Assembly (NCBI RefSeq): GCF_001422245.1
Contig: NZ_LMMM01000017.1
Span: 184,942-248,941, forward strand
DNA from: Rhizobium sp. Leaf262
GTDB taxonomy: Bacteria; Pseudomonadota; Alphaproteobacteria; Rhizobiales; Rhizobiaceae
Direction of reading: 5' to 3'
DNA length: 64,000 bases
Shown: one piece after another, positions 48,603 to 57,635 of the stretch
How positions within the stretch are numbered: the first letter of the stretch is position 1
Layout: every line of letters starts with the position of its first letter
Program-made: the position numbers and the translations under genes
The notes under the pieces: model-generated
Seen by the model: only the letters and a program-made list of their open reading frames with translations
Told to the model about the DNA's origin: nothing
The model's database searches: none

Positions 48603-50102
48603 TTAGGTTCTGGCTTCTTTTAAATCTTTGAGCAGAGCCAGCGCAGTTCCGATGCAGAGTTGTTCGTGTGAACGAAGTTTGGCAGATACGACGTTCGTTC
48701 GACGTATCTGATATGGGTGGATTCTTCTGTTCCGCTCTACTTTCGTGTGATCAGCGACTGGTGAGCCATCTCTTTGATCAGATTTGCGTTTTGTGCGTGG
48801 GGCAACTGCCGTCGATTGGGTGCCCATTTGCGGTACGTCCAGTATCCAGAGACCTGCGGCCAACAGGAAGATAAAAAGGACATAGGTTGCATTCCAGAAA
48901 TGCACCGTCCACCCCACCAGAAAGAAGCTGTACATAGTGATCATGTAGCCGGTTCTATACTGCACCAACTTATCATCGCGACTTTTGGATAAACCAATGG
49001 TCACGACCGGCAGCAAAAATATCAGCAGCATCAATATCGCGGCCGGTATTCCATACTGGACGGCATGGACCAGCCAAAACATATCTATGCTGTTTGGCAT
49101 CCAACTTGGACGGTCCCATCTGTTAAATCCGACACCGAAGAACGGGTGGTTAAGCGCGGACTGCGATCCAAATGTCCAGATCAGAATGCGGTGATAAGCA
49201 GAATCAACGTCGAAAGAAAAATTGGTGAGAAAAATGTTCGGGACGGATCGATTGGCCGTAATTGAAATGAGAATCCATAGGGTCGATAAGCCCGTGCCTA
49301 ACAGCCACCATCGATGCTCGTACCGTCGCAACACCCAATTCCACAATAACAACAGGCCCTGAGCTGCAAGGGCGGTGATTGGACCTGCCGAGAGACTGAG
49401 AAACGCGGTAGCCGCCACGAGCCCGGTTCGGAGCCAACGTTTGCCAGCTTTTTCGCCGTAGCCGAGTGTGAGATGCACCATCGCCATGATGCTTCCGCAG
49501 ACCACGCCAAACAAAATGGGATGCTCGAGCACGGCTTGTACCCTTCGCAAACCCCAGCGCATCTCATTTTCGGCAATCGGAGGTATGGGAAGGAAGGTGG
49601 ATAGAGCCTCAAGCAGAAGGTTGCGGTTGGTCACGGCTTCCGAAATTGCGATGGGGAATAAAATCATCACGATGATGAACAAAAGCCGAATTGCTTCCCG
49701 GAAGTCATCCGCATTGCGAATAAAGCATCGCGCAACGAAGTAAGCGCCGGCGGTTTCGACAAATTGGGTCCCTGCCTGCGTGATGCTGCCCTCAAACCCG
49801 TGATTGACGATCAGGCTTACAGCGCACCAGAAACAATATAGCAGCACGGTAACGTCGGCCGCACGGATCGGGCCTGCCCGTCCAGTGATCCAACGAAAAA
49901 GACAGGGTAAAACCATAATGACTAAGACGAGCCGATAGGGTGGGACGGCGACGGAACCGAGGTGCCACGTCCATGGCAGAAACAGGGATATCAGAAGAAT
50001 ACGGGCTGGCCAGGCTAATCCTGTCCTTTGGGTTTGCGCGCTATTTCTGATAGTCCCGCGCAACGGTCTTGACACGCCTTGACCAACCAATGTTTCGTTC
50101 AC
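48603..50102 (-). CDS. Wzy-like O-antigen/exopolysaccharide polymerase
   Basis: A 499-residue polytopic membrane protein with about eleven predicted hydrophobic helices, for example ILLISLFLPWTWHLGSVAV and ILMLLIFLLPVVTIGL. A large periplasmic loop contains DSAYHRILIWTFGSQSALNHPFFGVGFN, the characteristic Wzy/WaaL-type loop with conserved His/Arg and GxG. It would join lipid-linked repeat units in the periplasm. The start is GTG 50102 after AGGGG. The basic C-terminal tail of about 75 residues is cytosolic. The 200 bases downstream towards the LuxR gene are strongly AT-rich. Confidence 0.88.
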   Translation of the reverse strand: MNETLVGQGVSRPLRGTIRNSAQTQRTGLAWPARILLISLFLPWTWHLGSVAVPPYRLVLVIMVLPCLFRWITGRAGPIRAADVTVLLYCFWCAVSLIVNHGFEGSITQAGTQFVETAGAYFVARCFIRNADDFREAIRLLFIIVMILFPIAISEAVTNRNLLLEALSTFLPIPPIAENEMRWGLRRVQAVLEHPILFGVVCGSIMAMVHLTLGYGEKAGKRWLRTGLVAATAFLSLSAGPITALAAQGLLLLWNWVLRRYEHRWWLLGTGLSTLWILISITANRSVPNIFLTNFSFDVDSAYHRILIWTFGSQSALNHPFFGVGFNRWDRPSWMPNSIDMFWLVHAVQYGIPAAILMLLIFLLPVVTIGLSKSRDDKLVQYRTGYMITMYSFFLVGWTVHFWNATYVLFIFLLAAGLWILDVPQMGTQSTAVAPRTKRKSDQRDGSPVADHTKVERNRRIHPYQIRRTNVVSAKLRSHEQLCIGTALALLKDLKEART

Positions 50103-50396
50103 GACATTGCCCCTTCAAAAGACAAGCGGGTGCATGCTTTTCGGATCCGCGTGCAAACGGCTTCAATCCATGTGTTTAGTCTGCCTTCGCAGACCAAACA
50201 ACGCGCACGAGTTTCCGAAGGCTCCCCATCAACCGGCCAATACTAAGATTACAGGTGTGAGGGGTAGGGAGGTAGACTGTCTTCCGCCGTACGCCAGACG
50301 GCCAACTCGCGTGTCAGTTAGTTCGTTTGGACGCGTCTAGTCCGCCAAAAGCCGTAGTCGCGTCGTGTGCTACTCCGATTTTGTAACGGTCGTTCC
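50103..50396. other. Upstream region of polymerase gene
   Basis: No gene is supported in these 294 bases. The one clear element is the GTCTGC/GCAGAC inverted repeat annotated separately at 50179-50194. Confidence 0.45.
50179..50194. promoter_or_regulatory. Inverted repeat upstream of polymerase gene
   Basis: Perfect 6-bp arms GTCTGC and GCAGAC around CTTC, flanked by TTT and AAA that extend the symmetry with one mismatch. It lies 76 bases before the GTG start at 50102 (minus strand). The same arms occur in the palindrome at 39825-39841, with a spacer one base longer there. Confidence 0.35.
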
Positions 50397-51617
50397 TCAA
50401 GTGCCGGAGTCCGATTGGCTTTTTTCGGGAGATGCCTTGCTTCTGCGCCACAGGGTTTTGAGGTTGCGGACCCACAGCGACTTACTCGCCAATCCGCGCG
50501 CCTGATTGTTGACGACAGAAAAAAGCGAGTGGGTCATCATCAAAAAGAAAGGCAGCGGGCGTGCCGCAGTCAGCAGTATTTCGCGTTCGAGACGAATATT
50601 CCTCCCAAAAGCAGCCTTGTATTCAGCCTCGCCCTGGCCGAAGTCTAGGCGCGTTATCTCCGGCTCGCGGCACAAATCCTCTATCATACGAAGCATTGTG
50701 AAGCGCCCCACGGAATCCTTCGCAAACTCCGGATCGAAGCCAGGCGTGTTGACGTAAAACGTGTTTCGATATGCGAAGCCGGTCCAGAACGCCACCGGCT
50801 GGTCTTTCAGATAGAGTATCCAAGTTCGGTGCCAGCCCTTGTCCAGTCCAAGCCTGATGAGTGCCATTTCGATCGGACTACCTGAAAATCCGACACCTAG
50901 CCCGCCCTGATAGGAACTCGATGCGATTTTCTGCATGTCGCGGCAGAGTTCCGAGAGCTCTTTCGGTCGGCTGAAACGGCGCAGTTGCAGATTGTTCTTG
51001 AAGCTTTTCTTCAATGCACGATCGTGCCAGCGTAGTTTTTTGCGGGTCTTTGGCGAGCGGTTATCAAGAAATTCGTCGTAGGAAGCGGGAATGTCCGCCA
51101 CCCATCTATGAGACGCTGGCTGGCCACAGCTTCGCATTAGGAGGGAAGTGGATGCCACAGCCGCAGCATACCGGTCACTACCGACATCGATGTTGCGCAT
51201 GTGGACGATATCTGCTGTGCCTTTTTTCAACGCCTGGCTAAGGCAGTAAAAAGCAAGGTCCTCGTCTTCCCGATTCCGTGTTCCCAGAATGCCATCAAAC
51301 GAGACAACCAGCGCGCGCAACGATATGCGGCCTAGCACGCTATAGCCAAGCTTTAGCGGCATCGATACCGTTTGCAGGCGGGCGATGACCATAAGATCTG
51401 GTGCGTTGAGGCGTCGAATATGCATGACATGCGGCATGATCTGGTGGTCACTGCCAACAACGGTCATGAAGTAGTCGATTTCCGCATCGATGTCGGTAAC
51501 CGCAAATGCGCTCCAAACGTTCCTAAGCGCCTCAACCTCAGTCAAACTCGTAGCGACACTGACCGTCACCGCATTCAGAGAATTCGAAACCTTTTGCGTT
51601 GCAGAACCACTTTGCAC
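50397..51617 (-). CDS. GNAT/FemAB-like acyltransferase (Acetyltransf_6)
   Basis: A 406-residue protein of the BioF2-like GNAT type found in many exopolysaccharide loci. Features are RSPKTRKKLRWHDRALKKSF, GWHRTWILYLKDQPVAFWTGF, FYVNTPGFDPEFAKDSVGRF and RLDFGQGEAEYKAAFGRN. Members acylate glycans or peptides, so the product may add an acyl or amino-acyl group to the polymer. GTG 51617 is chosen because GGAGG lies eight bases upstream; the TTG at 51641 would add eight residues that encode this ribosome site. Confidence 0.85.
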   Translation of the reverse strand: MQSGSATQKVSNSLNAVTVSVATSLTEVEALRNVWSAFAVTDIDAEIDYFMTVVGSDHQIMPHVMHIRRLNAPDLMVIARLQTVSMPLKLGYSVLGRISLRALVVSFDGILGTRNREDEDLAFYCLSQALKKGTADIVHMRNIDVGSDRYAAAVASTSLLMRSCGQPASHRWVADIPASYDEFLDNRSPKTRKKLRWHDRALKKSFKNNLQLRRFSRPKELSELCRDMQKIASSSYQGGLGVGFSGSPIEMALIRLGLDKGWHRTWILYLKDQPVAFWTGFAYRNTFYVNTPGFDPEFAKDSVGRFTMLRMIEDLCREPEITRLDFGQGEAEYKAAFGRNIRLEREILLTAARPLPFFLMMTHSLFSVVNNQARGLASKSLWVRNLKTLWRRSKASPEKSQSDSGT

Positions 51618-51674
51618 GAAAGATACCTCCGGTGTGGCCAATGGCCTGTCTGCGCCTTCGCGACAATGTAGTGC

Positions 51675-52652
51675 TCAGTAAACGGTCTTGATTTTCGCGT
51701 GTGCCACCAATTCTGAAGAATAAACGTTCGGCGCCGGCGTGGATGCTTTCAGCACTGTCCGATGTCTGTGTCTGAAGATTTTCCTTACGAAAGCCCAGCT
51801 CATTAAGCCGATGTGCGAGGGATGATCGATCAGGGCAGCGAGAAGAAACGTCATAGCGCTTCTTCGCTTTCCTACGTTGAACAGATAACTTCCAACATCC
51901 ATCAGCATGACGGATCGCTGCTTCCTTCTGACAGACAGCGCCTCCCTGTTGTGCCTGAGGATACGCATCAACCCGATCATTTGCTTTCGTCGGTTCATCG
52001 ATATGCTGTCTTGGGAAATGAACCCCAGGACAACCGGCTCGATGTCTTCGTAAATTGTGGTGAACTTGGCGAGCTGGATGGCAAAGCCCCAGTCTTCATT
52101 GGCTCTGGCGCAGCTATCGAACCACTTCACCGTGGGAAAGCAGCTTTTGCGAAACAGAGCGTTCTGGAGGCTTATACGGTTTTCCGTGAGAAGATGGCCA
52201 AGTTGATCCTCGTCGAGGCGCAATCGTCCCTCTGGACGAGGCGCATAGGCCACACGCCCCGGGCCGAAATTCCAATCGTCGTCACGGCCGTAAAGGATCT
52301 TTGCCCCGACAACCACGCCGATGTGGCTGGGCATGGTTGAAAACAATGCGAGCTGCTTCTGAAGCTTTCCCGGTAACCACAAGTCGTCGCTGTCCTGGAA
52401 AGCGATATAGTCGCCGCTTGCGTGCTCCAGCCCCGTGTTACGAGCCGCCGCGGCGCCACCGTTTTGCTGGCGCTTCACATATTTTACCCGACTGTCGCTA
52501 ATGCCGCAGACAATGCTTTCCACGTCCTCCGTTGACCCGTCATCAACGACGATCAACTCCAGGTCGGAATAAGACTGTGTAATAACGCTGTTTATAGCTG
52601 CAAGCAGAGTAGCGCCTCGATTATAGGTTGGCAATATGACGGATATCGTCAT
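51675..52652 (-). CDS. GT2 family glycosyltransferase
   Basis: A 325-residue GT-A transferase with ISVILPTYNRGATLLAAINS, LELIVVDDGSTED, GGAAAARNTGLEHASGDYIA and FQDSDDLWLPGKL, the donor and metal motifs. The start overlaps the GT4 gene stop by ATGA, so the two are co-translated. Acceptor and donor sugars cannot be told from the sequence. It probably adds one residue to the repeat unit on the cytosolic side of the membrane. Confidence 0.92.
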   Translation of the reverse strand: MTISVILPTYNRGATLLAAINSVITQSYSDLELIVVDDGSTEDVESIVCGISDSRVKYVKRQQNGGAAAARNTGLEHASGDYIAFQDSDDLWLPGKLQKQLALFSTMPSHIGVVVGAKILYGRDDDWNFGPGRVAYAPRPEGRLRLDEDQLGHLLTENRISLQNALFRKSCFPTVKWFDSCARANEDWGFAIQLAKFTTIYEDIEPVVLGFISQDSISMNRRKQMIGLMRILRHNREALSVRRKQRSVMLMDVGSYLFNVGKRRSAMTFLLAALIDHPSHIGLMSWAFVRKIFRHRHRTVLKASTPAPNVYSSELVAHAKIKTVY

Positions 52653-53920
52653 GCCGGTGATGTCCAGGCACGATCCAGCATCTTTTCAGGCGGCCAGTCC
52701 CCACACCGTGCCGCATTAAGAAGGTTCAGTTGAACTCGTCGCTTCTGTCGTTTACGAAGGGGATTGTGATTATCGATCTCGACCATGAGAGACATTCGCG
52801 CTGACCTGAAAGCTTCGGAAGGGCGTCTCATTGAGGGGGTGCTGAGGATTTGGTGGTAGATCGCGAGCTGCAAAGCGTTGGCGCGCTCTACGCTGAAACG
52901 TTCTGTAACGATCCGACGACCGTAGCGAGCAAGTTCGAGCCGTAGATCCGGTTCGCGGAAAAGAGCGTGGATTTGCTCCGCAAGGCGTTCAGGGCCGGCC
53001 TGCGCATCTCCTCTTCCATAAAATCCCTGTTTTAAAAACAGGTCATAGCTCTCCGGCTCGAATATCTCCGAGAAGCCTTCCTCGCCCTGGACGATGAGAG
53101 GTATCCCCATGGCGAGCGCTCGCAGAGCAGAACTTCCCATGCCGACGACAAGATCGGCGGCGGCATACGCCGACCGGGGATCCAATTCCTGGCCTGCAAG
53201 ACGCACAATTTCCCTACCGTGCCGACTATTGACCGCCGCTGCTCTGGCTTCCAAGGCATCGCGCGCGGGGCCATCGCCGACCAGTATAAGCCTCAACCGG
53301 CATGAACGAGAGAGCTTGTCGACGGCATCTATAGCGCGAACAAGAGCATCCAGTTTCAAGTCGATAGCTAGCCGCGATACACTCACGATGAGAAATTCGT
53401 TCGGCGATACCGCATGCTTGCGACGGAATGCCGATCCATCGATATCTGGATTGTCGCGGACAACGTCGATAGGTGGCTCAATCACCCACACGCCATTTTT
53501 TTGCCTTTTGCGCGCCTCGATAGCCAGATTTTGAGTTCCCATGATCAACGGAACGGAAGCAGGTATGTTGGGCATGACCTCCATGCTAAGCACCGTGCAC
53601 ACAATCGGTACGTTCAGCAGAAGAGAGGCACCATAATAGGCGTCAAGGCAGCTCGGCCATTCATATGTGTGAATGAGATCGATGCCATGTCTCCGGGCAA
53701 TCGCAGCCAATTGTGCAATACGCGAAGGTGCAGGCCGGTACTTGAGAGTGTGCGCCGGAATAAACCGAAGTCCGCGTTCGGCGATATAGTCAACGAGCGG
53801 TCCGGGAACCCCGTAGACGATCACGTCATGCCCCGCAGCAGCCGCTGCCGCAGCTAGGTCGATAGCATTGATCTGACTTCCACCGATTGACAGCTCGTGC
53901 GGATAAACGAGGAGACGCAT
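52649..53920 (-). CDS. GT4 family glycosyltransferase
   Basis: A 423-residue GT-B transferase. The N-terminal acceptor domain starts MRLLVYPHELSIGGSQINAI. The C-terminal donor domain has IVSVSRLAIDLKLDALVRAID, LILVGDGPARDALEARA, VGMGSSALRALAMGIPLIV and the GEEGFSEIFEPE segment in place of the usual EGFGL(V/P)xxE. It acts in the cytosol on lipid-linked intermediates. It heads a two-gene minus-strand unit with the GT2 gene. Confidence 0.9.
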   Translation of the reverse strand: MRLLVYPHELSIGGSQINAIDLAAAAAAAGHDVIVYGVPGPLVDYIAERGLRFIPAHTLKYRPAPSRIAQLAAIARRHGIDLIHTYEWPSCLDAYYGASLLLNVPIVCTVLSMEVMPNIPASVPLIMGTQNLAIEARKRQKNGVWVIEPPIDVVRDNPDIDGSAFRRKHAVSPNEFLIVSVSRLAIDLKLDALVRAIDAVDKLSRSCRLRLILVGDGPARDALEARAAAVNSRHGREIVRLAGQELDPRSAYAAADLVVGMGSSALRALAMGIPLIVQGEEGFSEIFEPESYDLFLKQGFYGRGDAQAGPERLAEQIHALFREPDLRLELARYGRRIVTERFSVERANALQLAIYHQILSTPSMRRPSEAFRSARMSLMVEIDNHNPLRKRQKRRVQLNLLNAARCGDWPPEKMLDRAWTSPA

Positions 53921-54278
53921 GTGTTTAACTCTCCGCTTCCTTGAGCTAGGTGCGAACCCGGTCGGTTATTCCCGCCTGTCGAACACTTTCGAGAGCTTTG
54001 CGCGTCAGTCGAGATAAGCACAAGCTCGCCCTTTGAAGGATATCGGAGGATGAACTTCCGGATCGTCCGGTAATTGGGCGTATGCGGTCGAGCAGGTTGC
54101 TGCGGCAATACTCCTTTTGATCGAGTAACAGCCTATTTATGTCAGCTTTACGCTGTTGGAAAAAAGCCGTTCTTCTTGGGTTGCGCCACCGCCTGAGCTC
54201 CGATGAGGGACAGAGTGCGGTTCGCGAGAGCCCCGGAAGTCGGGGCGTCATGAAACTCGCACCACAAGGCCTTCAAGC
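53921..54278. other. Divergent promoter region
   Basis: About 360 bases between the minus-strand GT4 gene and the plus-strand acyltransferase. A 101-codon minus-strand frame (53946-54251) is open but is Ser/Arg-rich and without recognised motifs, so it is not called. No clear operator was seen. Confidence 0.5.
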
Positions 54279-54782
54279 ATGATTGCATCAAGCGTTACCT
54301 TTGGCCACGACGTGGTGATCCATCATCCTGATCTTGTGAACCTTTATGGCTGCAGCATCGGCGACGGAACCCGCATCGGGACTTTCGTTGAAATCCAGAA
54401 GAACGCAGTGGTCGGGCGCAATTGCAAGATTTCCAGTCATTCCTTCATCTGTGAAGGCGTCACCATCGAAGACGGTGTCTTTATCGGGCACGGGGTCATG
54501 TTCACCAATGACTTGCATCCCCAAGCCGTGGGTTCTGACGGTCTGTCACTCTCTGACGGCGACTGGACCGTTGTTCCAACCTTGGTGCGTAGGGGGGTGT
54601 CGATTGGCAGCAATGCTACCATTTTGCCCGGCTTGACGATCGGTGCAGAGGCCTGTGTTGGCGCTGGCGCTGTCGTTACGCTCGACGTTCCCAACGGGGC
54701 GACAGTCGTCGGTGTCCCAGCCGTGATCATCGGCTTTCGCCACACTGCGGAAAATCAAATATCGTCGAGTAGGAGCGTGTGA
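54279..54782 (+). CDS. Left-handed beta-helix N-acetyltransferase (WbpD/WlbB-like)
   Basis: A 167-residue hexapeptide-repeat acyltransferase. The block GTFVEIQKNAVVG, CKISSHSFICEGVTIEDG and VFIGHGVMFTNDLHP is typical of the WbpD/WlbB enzymes, which acetylate the 3-amino group of a nucleotide sugar. The C-terminal coil ends GATVVGVPAVIIG. The gene overlaps the next, a dehydrogenase, and an aminotransferase follows. That trio is the usual set for making a 3-acetamido sugar. Confidence 0.9.
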   Translation: MIASSVTFGHDVVIHHPDLVNLYGCSIGDGTRIGTFVEIQKNAVVGRNCKISSHSFICEGVTIEDGVFIGHGVMFTNDLHPQAVGSDGLSLSDGDWTVVPTLVRRGVSIGSNATILPGLTIGAEACVGAGAVVTLDVPNGATVVGVPAVIIGFRHTAENQISSSRSV

Positions 54783-55819
54783 TGATTGGCATCGCTGTCG
54801 TGGGATACGGCTATTGGGGCCCCAATCTGGTGCGCAACATTGTCGGACTGGAGGGTCTTCAACTGCTCTATGTCTGTGACTTGCAAAAAGCCCGGCTTTC
54901 CAACGTGAAACTGCGGTATCCGACGGTTGAAATCACGGATGATTTCGAAGATATCCTTCGAGATCCGCGGGTCCATGCTGTTGCCATAGCAACGCCTGTG
55001 TCATCGCATTTTATGCTGGCGACCAAGGCCATGATGGCGGGCAAGCACGTTTTCGTTGAAAAGCCGATGGCGGCGTCCAGCGAGGAAGCTCGCCGGATGG
55101 TGGATGAGGCAGCACGCCGTAATCTGATCCTGGCTGTTGACCATACATTCATTCATACCGGCGCTGTGAAGAAGATGCGCGACATCGTGTCCAGCGGCTT
55201 CGGCGACATCTACTATTACGATTCTGTCCGGGTTAATCTCGGCCTTTTCCAGCATGACGTGAGTGTCGTATGGGATCTGGCCGTTCATGATCTGGCGATC
55301 ATGGATTACGTCCTGCCGGAGAAGCCCATAGCTGTTTCGGGCACGGGAGTTTGCCACATTGCAGGGCAGCCCGAGAATATCGCTTACCTCACGCTCTTCT
55401 TTGAAAGCAAACTGATCGCCCACATTCACGTCAACTGGCTTGCTCCCGTCAAGATCAGACGCACGCTGATCGGCGGCAGCAATAAGATGATTGTCTATGA
55501 CGATCTGGAGCCAAGCGAGAAGATCAAGGTCTACGACAAAGGCATCACCATAAGCGACAATCCCGCCAGCGAGAACGAGCCTGGATACAAGCATCTGGTT
55601 GGCTACAGGATTGGCGACATGCACGCACCACAACTCGACATGGGGGAGGCGCTGGGCAGTGAGCTGCGTGAATTCATTCGATGTGTAGAAAACAATATTC
55701 AACCGACTGCCGACGGCCAGGCCGGTTTGCGCGTGGTCCAAATTCTTGAGGCTGCTGCGCGATCAATTACGCAGCAAGGCCGCGTCATCGAACTGGAAAA
55801 GACAAGGTTAATCGCATGA
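54782..55819 (+). CDS. Gfo/Idh/MocA nucleotide-sugar 3-dehydrogenase-like (WlbA type)
   Basis: A 345-residue NAD-dependent oxidoreductase with GIAVVGYGYWGPNLVRNI, HVFVEKPMAASSEEARRM and SVVWDLAVHDLAIMDYVL. In Wlb/Wbp-type pathways such an enzyme oxidises C3 of a UDP-sugar so that the DegT enzyme can aminate it. ATG 54782 has AGGAG six bases upstream; a GTG one codon earlier forms a GTGA overlap but is too close to the ribosome site. It is in an overlapping cluster with the acetyltransferase and aminotransferase. The substrate is not proven. Confidence 0.87.
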   Translation: MIGIAVVGYGYWGPNLVRNIVGLEGLQLLYVCDLQKARLSNVKLRYPTVEITDDFEDILRDPRVHAVAIATPVSSHFMLATKAMMAGKHVFVEKPMAASSEEARRMVDEAARRNLILAVDHTFIHTGAVKKMRDIVSSGFGDIYYYDSVRVNLGLFQHDVSVVWDLAVHDLAIMDYVLPEKPIAVSGTGVCHIAGQPENIAYLTLFFESKLIAHIHVNWLAPVKIRRTLIGGSNKMIVYDDLEPSEKIKVYDKGITISDNPASENEPGYKHLVGYRIGDMHAPQLDMGEALGSELREFIRCVENNIQPTADGQAGLRVVQILEAAARSITQQGRVIELEKTRLIA

Positions 55820-56922
55820 TACCCTTTCTTGATCTGAAAGCCCAATACACCTCGATCAAAAGTGAGGTCGATGCCGCAGTATTGGGGGTTTTGGCGTCGG
55901 CGCAATATGTGCTGGGCGAAGAGGTCGCCCGGTTCGAACAGGAATTCGCCAGCTATTGCAGGGTCGAACACGCGATTGCGGTCAATACAGGCACGAGCGC
56001 GTTGCATCTGGCTCTGCTGGCGGCCGGCGTCGGACCAGGCGACGAGGTCATCACGGTTCCCTTCACCTTCGTCGCGACCGTTTCGGCAATCTGCTACACC
56101 GGAGCGACACCGGTTTTTGTCGATATCGAGCCGACGACCTTCACCATGGACCCGGCAAAACTGGAGGCTGCGATTACGCCTCGAACAAAAGCGATTATGC
56201 CGGTTCATCTCTACGGCCAGATGGCCGATATGGATACGATAATGGAGATTGCCGAGCTTTACGGAATCGCGGTCATCGAGGATGCATGTCAGGCCCATGG
56301 TGCGGGATACAAGGGCCAGCGTGCCGGCAGCATAGGTATGGCGGGCTGCTTCAGCTTCTATCCTGGAAAGAATCTTGGTGCCTGCGGCGAAGCCGGCATG
56401 ATCGTCACCAACAATGCGGCCGAGGCGCAGGCAATGCGCATGATGCGCGATTGGGGGCAATCGCGCCGTTACGAACATCTGGTCAAAGGCTTCAACTATC
56501 GAATGGATGCCATTCAAGGTGCCGTCCTTCGGGTCAAGCTGCGACATCTGGATGCCTGGACGGACGCTCGCCGCGCCCACGCCGCACGTTATTCGGAGCT
56601 GTTGCGTGGCCTTGAAACGGCACTAACGCCGGTAGAAGCTGCGGGACGTCGTCATGTCTATCACATTTACGCCGTCCGTTGCCGTGATCGCGAGAACCTT
56701 CATCGCAGCTTGACCGAAGCGGGCATACAGGCCGGTTTTCACTATCCGATCCCCGTTCATCTACAGGCTGCACACCAGGATCTAGGCCATCGAGCAGGCG
56801 ACTTTCCGTTCGCCGAGGAAGCGTCGCGTACGCTGTTGTCTTTACCGATCTATCCAGAAATGACAGCCGAACAGATAGGCCAGGTCGCTGCCGTCATGGA
56901 GCAAGATGTCTATGCCAGCTGA
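55816..56922 (+). CDS. DegT/DnrJ/EryC1 sugar aminotransferase
   Basis: A 368-residue PLP enzyme starting MIPFLDLKAQYTSIKSEVD. It has the cofactor motifs NTGTSALHLALLAAGVGPGD, VIEDACQAHGAGYKG and SFYPGKNLGACGEAGM, where the Lys is the Schiff-base residue. It closely resembles WlbC/WbpE, which place an amino group at C3 of a keto UDP-sugar. The ATGA overlap with the dehydrogenase gene supports a coupled oxidation-amination step. Confidence 0.92.
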   Translation: MIPFLDLKAQYTSIKSEVDAAVLGVLASAQYVLGEEVARFEQEFASYCRVEHAIAVNTGTSALHLALLAAGVGPGDEVITVPFTFVATVSAICYTGATPVFVDIEPTTFTMDPAKLEAAITPRTKAIMPVHLYGQMADMDTIMEIAELYGIAVIEDACQAHGAGYKGQRAGSIGMAGCFSFYPGKNLGACGEAGMIVTNNAAEAQAMRMMRDWGQSRRYEHLVKGFNYRMDAIQGAVLRVKLRHLDAWTDARRAHAARYSELLRGLETALTPVEAAGRRHVYHIYAVRCRDRENLHRSLTEAGIQAGFHYPIPVHLQAAHQDLGHRAGDFPFAEEASRTLLSLPIYPEMTAEQIGQVAAVMEQDVYAS

Positions 56923-57619
56923 AAGCCTGCCTACCGTCAGAACTGTTCAGGCCGTTCACGGTCTGAGTAAAACCCATGCGGATTCCGATTTCCATCTGGC
57001 ATTATCCGCCGAGATGAAAGCGGTATACGGGGATGCAGGCCTGCTCGAACTTTATGGACGGTTTTGCTGCGGCGATGGCTTCGTCGATTCCGTCATGCGC
57101 AAGATTATCTGGCAGGCGGTGGCCCGGAGCTGCGGAGCCGGTCTGAAAGTTGAAAGCGGTGCAGGGTTCAAGCATCTCGAAACATTCGAGATAGGCAGCG
57201 GTGTCTTCGTCGGCGCACAGTCTTTCATCCAGGGCCGCTACGACGGCACCTGCATCATCGGCAATAATGTATGGATCGGGCCACAGGTATTCATAGACGC
57301 AAGGTCACTCAGTATCGAGGAATCGGTCGGTATTGGACCAGGTACAAAAATTCTAGGGTCAAGCCACACTGCCGAACCGACGGACGTTCCGATCATCGAA
57401 ACGGATCTCCAGATCAAACAGGTCCGGATCGGTGCCTGGGCGGATATCGGGACCAATGCGACGATTCTTCCAGGCGTGACGATTGGCAACGGGGCGATCG
57501 TCGGCGCTGGTGCGGTTGTCGCAGAGGACGTGGCACCATTCTCCGTGGTTGCAGGCGTTCCCGCAAAATTCATTCGGTGGCGTAAAAGCGCTGATCAGCC
57601 GGCTTTGCCTCAACTATGA
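56906..57619 (+). CDS. Hexapeptide-repeat O- or N-acetyltransferase
   Basis: A 237-residue protein. The N-terminal 75 residues (LLELYGRFCCGDGFVDSVMRK) are helical. The rest is a left-handed beta-helix with CIIGNNVWIGPQVFIDARSL, SVGIGPGTKILGSSHTAEP with the catalytic His, and RIGAWADIGTNATILPGVTI. It resembles maltose/galactoside O-acetyltransferases (NodL/WbbJ type). It probably acetylates a sugar of the polymer or its precursor. The start at ATG 56906 overlaps the aminotransferase by 17 bases; ATG 56912 is an alternative. Confidence 0.88.
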   Translation: MSMPAESLPTVRTVQAVHGLSKTHADSDFHLALSAEMKAVYGDAGLLELYGRFCCGDGFVDSVMRKIIWQAVARSCGAGLKVESGAGFKHLETFEIGSGVFVGAQSFIQGRYDGTCIIGNNVWIGPQVFIDARSLSIEESVGIGPGTKILGSSHTAEPTDVPIIETDLQIKQVRIGAWADIGTNATILPGVTIGNGAIVGAGAVVAEDVAPFSVVAGVPAKFIRWRKSADQPALPQL

Positions 57620-57635
57620 CGAAAGCAGGGATGCA

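Noticed and set aside
53946..54251. 101-codon minus-strand frame between GT4 and acetyltransferase genes
   Set aside because: Ser/Arg-rich composition, no motif, and it fills a divergent promoter region.
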